64,000 nt of DNA from assembly GCF_040958095.1 (NCBI RefSeq), contig NC_091195.1, positions 22,827,365-22,891,364 on the forward strand. Reading direction: 5' to 3'. A program made the translations under genes and the position numbers. The notes under the pieces are model-generated. The model saw only the letters and a list, made by a program, of their open reading frames with translations, was not told the DNA's origin and did not search any database. This document shows, piece after piece, positions 59,345 through 64,000 of this stretch (positions are counted from its first letter, which is position 1; the number at the start of each line of letters is the position of its first letter). This stretch comes from Procambarus clarkii (lineage: Eukaryota > Arthropoda > Malacostraca > Decapoda > Cambaridae).

Positions 59345-60735
59345 GGAACACGAACTAGATATTTCTGTTTGCAGATTTGGGACCAGACACTCTAATATTT
59401 TCCATGTGTAGATTTATTATGTATTTCTCCCGCCCGCGCTCTAAAGAATACAGATTTAGACATTTTAGTCAGTCGCAGTAATTTAGATGGTTTATTGAGT
59501 ATATTCTACCAGTAAAGGTTTTTTGCACTCTCTCCAGGTCAGCAATTTCTCCAGCTTTGAAACGGGCTGTCATTGTGCAACAGTATTCCACTCCAGAGAT
59601 CACCAGCGTATTGAAGAGTATCATCATTGGTACGGCACCTCTAGTGTGAAAGGATCTTGTTATCCAACCTGTCATTTTTATTGCAGTTGTGACGACTACT
59701 TTATTGTGTTCTTTAAAAATAAAGTCTTCCAAGATTACACACAAATCCTTTACATTGCTGTTACGTTCTATGGTATGATTTGACTGAGTTTTGTACGTAC
59801 TTTCAGTTTTCATATTTTTTTGAACATAGCGCAGGAGCTATGAGTGGGAGAGAACTTATCTTCATTATATATCGTATTATTTTTTGTGGTCTATTGAAAG
59901 ACCTGATTTACATTAGTTTAGAGGTTTGCTGTGTTCTCTATGTTGTCTACTCCCATAAAAACCCAAATATCATCTGCAAAGGATGATACGGAACTATAGT
60001 TTGTGTTATTGTATGTCTAATATGAGAATGAGAAAGAGTACTGGAGCAAGCACAGTACCCTGGGGGACTGAGCTATTCACGGTTGATGATCCGGATTTTA
60101 TCTTGTTTACTATTACATATTGGGTTCTGTTAGTTAGGAATTGTAGATCCATCTTCCTATTATTCCGGTGATTCCTTTTGAACGCATTTTTTGCGCAATA
60201 ACACTATGGTCACATTTGTTGAAGGCTTTTGAGAAATCTTTGTACATTACGTCAGCTTTGTACATGACTTCCCTGGCATCTAAGGCCATGTCATAGTGGT
60301 CCAGCAATTGTGATAGGCAAGAGCTCCCTGATCTGAAACCATGTTGTCCAGGGTTATGTAGACGCTGTGATTCCATGTATTTTGTGATATTACTTCTTAT
60401 CACTCTTTCAAACATTTTTATGATGTGTGATGTTAGTGCTATCGGTCTATAATTTTTTGCCTTTGCTTTATTCCTTTCTTTATGGAGTGGTGCTAATTCT
60501 GCTGTTTTTAGTATGTCAGAGATATCGCCAGTATATAAGCTCCGTCTCCAAAAATTTTTTAGGTCCTGTGGTAATTTTTTTATAGTTCTTGATAAATATG
60601 GAATTCTAGGAATCGGGGTCTGGTGCATAGTCTATAGCTTCTTCAAAATCAAGTGAAGTTAAGGTGACATCTGTTATATGATTTGATGTTCGTATCACAT
60701 TCTTGAAGAATTCGTTTGGGTTATCAATCTTCAAG
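59345..60735 (-). pseudogene. Decayed LINE reverse transcriptase (CR1/L2-like)
   Basis: The minus-strand order is: linker PNEFFKNVIRTSNHITDVTL (about 60,720), RT motifs AELAPLHKERNKAKAKNYRP and FERVIRSNITKYM, then QHGFRSGSSCLSQLLDHYD and KDFSKAFNKCDHSVI (to 60,134). After that come SVPQGTVLAPVLF and FADDIWVFMGVDN in other frames (60,070-59,930). A thumb-like part follows (59,813-59,469) with GVEYCCTMTARF and LERVQKTFTGRI, ending with YSLERGREKYI near 59,390. The catalytic FADD is readable, but frameshifts and stops break the protein. Confidence 0.85.
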
Positions 60736-60833
60736 ATGTTTAATAAGAATTTCTACTTTACAAAATCAGCCGTATTATAATTATATTTTTATGATACAAT
60801 TGCAATGCTACAAATGTCAGGCTGTTAAAGACG

Positions 60834-62700
60834 CTATTTACTGCTAGTAGTGGTCTTGCGGGTCTCCAGCTTGGCTGTAAGTCGTTTACAGTCTGGCTGA
60901 TATGTTGTGAGAGCTGTACGAACTACTCCGTCAGGTGTTGGTGTGTGTGTAAGGATCACACGAGACTTCCGCTTCACAAACTTCATTACAGAGTTCAGTG
61001 ATTCATAACAGTGTGTTGTGCTGAAAATTGTGATGAACCACACACTAGTTTTCTTTAGTTCAGGATATTTTATTTCTGGAACTTGTTTCCAGAACTCAAT
61101 TGTAGACTTGAACTTATGGATCATGTTCAGATCCGGGTCCTCCTGGAATTCCATTAGTTCCATTTCCACAGCAGATGATTCCGGAACTAGAGGTTCGGGA
61201 ACTGGACAGTCACCATTGACCACATTAACCATGGATGGAGTGACAAGAAAGGCAAAGTCGAGCTTCAGCTTCTGCAAGTCATCAAGCCTGGCTGGCAAAT
61301 TATCAAGCATTCCTTGTAATTTATCTTTGTATTCTTCCAGTTTATTGTCTTATATTTCAGTACCATTGGGACATGTTCTGTGAGAGCGCAGTAACTGTCC
61401 TGGCAGCTCTTGTGCCAAACGCTCAGTAAAACAAAAAACAAAAAGGAGAGAAAACAAATTAAAATAAATCTGCTGGAACTTTTACGGTGTGCAAACTGTC
61501 GGTAAAGAACAGCAGAATAAACACTTTAAAATATTTAATATAACAAAACTTAACAAACATTTACTTTAATATTACAAAAATAATACTTAATAAGTAAATA
61601 CAAAAAAACATTAACCCCTTGGCTTAAACACAATTAAAAGAAAAATATGGATAAGTGAATTTTACGTTAATAAGAAAGATGTACAACACTCTTTATGCAA
61701 AATGGTCTAAGCGTCTACCGTCACTTGTAGTAAGAACGTCAAGGTGAGGGCAAGATGCGAGAGCTCTGAGCACTAGAATGATAATCTGCTGACTGGGTCA
61801 TGGGCAGGTCCTTATATACAGGCTGGTGACGTCACAGTGGCGCGAAGCAGGGGCTGTAGACGATGAACTGAACCGGCCCCGTAAGTGGTGTTTTGCTGGT
61901 GGTAAACGAGGAGCCAGCGAGTTGCAGGTGCGCATCTCTCGTGGATGGTAGGGTGAAGGGACGGGGAAGGAGTGACTAGACAATTCGTATTGGCACGTAT
62001 TGTTGGCGTTTGCTTGATGTTGAAGCATACTCTTATAGAAGGCAGAAGGAACAGACAAAATCCATTGCTATGCCGGGGGAAAACTGTAACAATCAGGAAA
62101 TGTATTTACTCTCGTACTGAGATAGGGGCAGTGAATCAAGTTGCTTGACAATATATCTCCTTGAAAAGTTCTTATTTTACTCTGAAAGCTGAGAATTGTG
62201 TGAATAAGGTCAGAAATAATCTTATCTTTCCCCTGGAGTGCCAGGTTGAGAGTTTGTAGATGATTCATTATATCAGGAAGGAACCTCAGATCTTGTATCC
62301 ATTCATCATTTTCCAGCTGAGGGTAGGATAATTTCCAATTATTAAATAATAATAGGCGCCAACAGATCCACAAACCTACTCAAGCATTGCTGGTTGACAG
62401 CCACCTCACACTGGAATAGAAAGAGACGTCACTAGGTTTATCACAAGCTCCAATTCTTCAAAAAAAATTCTGAACCGTCGATGGGTCTTCCCATTTGCGC
62501 GTATGAAATTGATAATTTCAAGGACAGCTTTCATAACATCTTCATACCTGAAGTATCTGGCTGTAAAGTGTTCACGATGAACAGAGAGGAACTGGAAAGC
62601 TGGAATCACTTTTCATAAGTTCAACTAATCCTACATTTTCCCCACCATTGCAGGTATTCACCATATTCAACTCCATATTCATCAAGAATCTGTTGCAACA
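60834..62700 (-). pseudogene. hAT-family transposase (GTF2IRD2/ZBED5-like), interrupted
   Basis: Minus-strand pieces in correct order: near 62,640 a decayed GGENVGLVELM (the PAMVGK region), then 62,609-62,406 FRYEDVMKAVLEIINFIRAN, then 62,373-62,068 ENDEWIQDLRFLPDIMNHLQ and LNLALQGKDKIISDL. After an insertion come GMLDNLPARLDDLQKLKLDF and, at 61,310-60,834, FKSTIEFWKQVPEIKYPELK with the C-terminal dimerisation-like FSTTHCYESLNSVMKFVKRK. These match the hAT transposases from which the vertebrate genes GTF2IRD2 and ZBED5 derive. The N-terminal BED finger is not seen. Frame breaks and the insertion make it a pseudogene; domestication is unlikely for this copy. Confidence 0.75.
61430..62088 (-). 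mobile_element. Insertion in the hAT pseudogene with promoter-like features
   Basis: About 650 bp separates two parts of one hAT reading order. On the minus strand it begins TGTTACAGTTTTCCCCC (from 62,088). It holds TGACGTCA (a CRE-type palindrome, near 61,835) followed by TATATAAGG about 20 bp on (near 61,815), and ends near 61,430 in AT-rich sequence. The promoter pair resembles an LTR U3 region, and a CTGA word occurs at both edges. The 3' end does not show a clear CA, so the type is unproven. Confidence 0.4.
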
Positions 62701-62939
62701 CTGACGAATTTATTCAGTGGAATAAAGTTCTCGGTGGCACTAGAAATATTCTCAAGCCGCATATCTCATCGAAAAAAGTGGAAGAGATGCTGACTGGAAC
62801 GTTCCCTCTATAGTGCAGGAAAACGAATCGCAGAACAACTTGAACGCTCCACCCTATCTCAAGAACGACAAAGAAGGCTATGTAGGGAAATATAAACGAT
62901 TGAACTAAATCTACAAGAATCATATAAAATCCAGGAGAG

Positions 62940-63120
62940 GCAGAGATAGCAGAAGGCCATCAGAGATAAATCCGAAATACATTTTCTTCTATGCAAAATT
63001 TAGAACAAAAACTACATCTTGTATTAGACCCCTGCGAAAGGGAGATGGAACTTTCACAGATGACAACGAAAAAATGAACGAAATACTGAGGCAACAGTAA
63101 GTCTGCAAAGGTGGTGATCT
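62940..63120 (+). pseudogene. LINE linker fragment (between endonuclease and RT)
   Basis: A reading frame with breaks gives FFYAKFRTKTTSCIRPLRKG, then DGTFTDDNEKMNEILRQQ. It matches the FFxYxK...KTxIGPLxxxDGTxTDDxxxMxxIL segment in front of the RT of CR1-group LINEs. No RT follows, and the fragment ends near 63,110. Confidence 0.7.
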
Positions 63121-63424
63121 GAGCTGATTCCTGCCACTTCATTAGAATTTGTTTTCAGTTAGTCCTTAAATATCTCAAATTTTTTTGGTTTACTTCTTTC
63201 ACATATTTGTGTCTTTGTGATTACTGAAACTAATACAAATTACCAGTTTAAAACTGCATATAATTCTTTTTATATAATTTTTTTAATTCTTGTAAATTCT
63301 TTTTAACAAAATGTGTAACAATAAAATCGTAAGTGTAAAATTTGTTCCTGTGCTGAGGCTGACAAACACCTGAGCTTCATCATTTGTGGCTCTTACAGTA
63401 AGTAGACTGGCCGCCCCTGTCACC
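63121..63424. other. AT-rich spacer, no gene seen
   Basis: No repeat or coding signal is recognised; T-rich around 63,175-63,310. Confidence 0.4.
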
Positions 63425-63625
63425 AGTTATGTCATATATAAAAGGCCACTAAACTCAGCCACTCAGGAAATAAGATCAGCCAAAAGAAACTACGAAAGAA
63501 AACTTGAGCAAAACATAAAGGAAGATCCAAAGTTGTTTTATGCTTATATAAGAAATTAAACAAAGGACTCGAAAGGACCCTTAAAAGATGAGACTAACCA
63601 AGTTATAGTGGACGATTAATGGGCA
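63425..63625 (+). pseudogene. Second CR1-type LINE linker fragment
   Basis: The translation reads SATQEIRSAKRNYERKLEQN, then IKEDPKLFYAYIRN, a stop, then TKDSKGPLKDETNQVIVDD. This is the same segment of a different CR1-group subfamily (usual style RAKRNFExKLAxNIKxDxKSFYAYVRSK...GPL). No endonuclease or RT is attached. Confidence 0.75.
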
Positions 63626-63634
63626 ACAAACACT

Positions 63635-64000
63635 TTGAATGTTGTGTTGTTGTTGTTAAAGATTTAGCTATTCAGGACGGAGTGTCCATGTAGCACGGGC
63701 TATGGTGAGCCCGTAATTGAGTTTGGTTAGACATGATAACCTTTTTCCTGTGATATTTGGGTCTAAGTTTAAAATGGAGGAGAGGACTTGTCCTTTTCCC
63801 CTGCTTATTTGTCGCTTCTGTTTTAGTGCACTGGTTTTAATCTTGTTTTATTAACATTATCTTGGTGGCGGATGTAGATGCAGAATGCTCACTAATGAGT
63901 CCCATTCCTCAACAGCTTTTCTAATCATTGTAGTCGCGGTGGAATGTGCCTCTAATGCAGCTGCTGTCATTGGATTAATGTTGAGTTTGATGCACAGGGG
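63635..64000. other. (TTG)n followed by paired hairpins; no coding signal
   Basis: A short TTG run (63,645-63,658) precedes two small hairpins: GGAC(N5)GTCC (63,675-63,687) and ACGGGCT(N6)AGCCCGT (63,695-63,714). I recall a dispersed decapod repeat with the same order of stems but cannot check it. The rest to 64,000 shows nothing I can name. Confidence 0.4.

Overview
This is eukaryotic, repeat-dominated DNA, most likely from a decapod crustacean (crayfish or shrimp type). The reasons are four: TTAGG telomere-type repeats, decayed CR1/Jockey-like LINEs, a tRNA-derived SINE, and an NLR-like HEPN-NACHT gene of the kind expanded in decapods. The species cannot be fixed from sequence alone. There is no sign of operons, ribosome binding sites, rRNA or CRISPR.

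Layout. 1-2,570: a probable solo LTR preceded by a polypurine tract. 2,610-3,480: decayed CR1-type LINE (+). 3,800-8,350: decayed Jockey-like LINE (-), with ORF1 zinc knuckles and ORF2 endonuclease and reverse transcriptase. 9,100-14,300: a second, much better preserved LINE of similar build (-), with one in-frame stop in ORF2 and a SINE inserted in ORF1. 15,345-20,059: 42-bp minisatellite. 21,450-24,835: a string of small arrays (35, 27, 32, 59 and 55 bp), with LINE 3'-end and RNase H fragments between them. 24,900-31,970: 23-, 19- and 16-bp arrays joined end to end. 33,053-33,410: a second block of the 55-bp family. 33,688-38,179 (-): the only plausible host gene, a HEPN-NACHT (NLR-like) protein, whose first visible intron holds arrays rich in nuclear-receptor half-sites. 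39,648-42,092: a 22/23-bp array bracketed by inverted LINE fragments. 42,402-51,282: 23-bp then 50/55-bp arrays, directly joined. 51,603-58,549: a 51/36-bp array. 58,790-64,000: LINE fragments on both strands and a broken hAT-family transposase carrying an insertion.

More than half of the window (about 33 kb) is tandem repeat, in at least sixteen unrelated unit families. Most of the very long open frames are by-products of these arrays: either the unit length is a multiple of three (42, 51, 36 bp), or the unit has no stop in any frame (19, 23, 35 bp). They should not be annotated as genes. The main biological interest is the NLR-like gene with its array-filled intron, and the unusual density and abutment of minisatellites around it.
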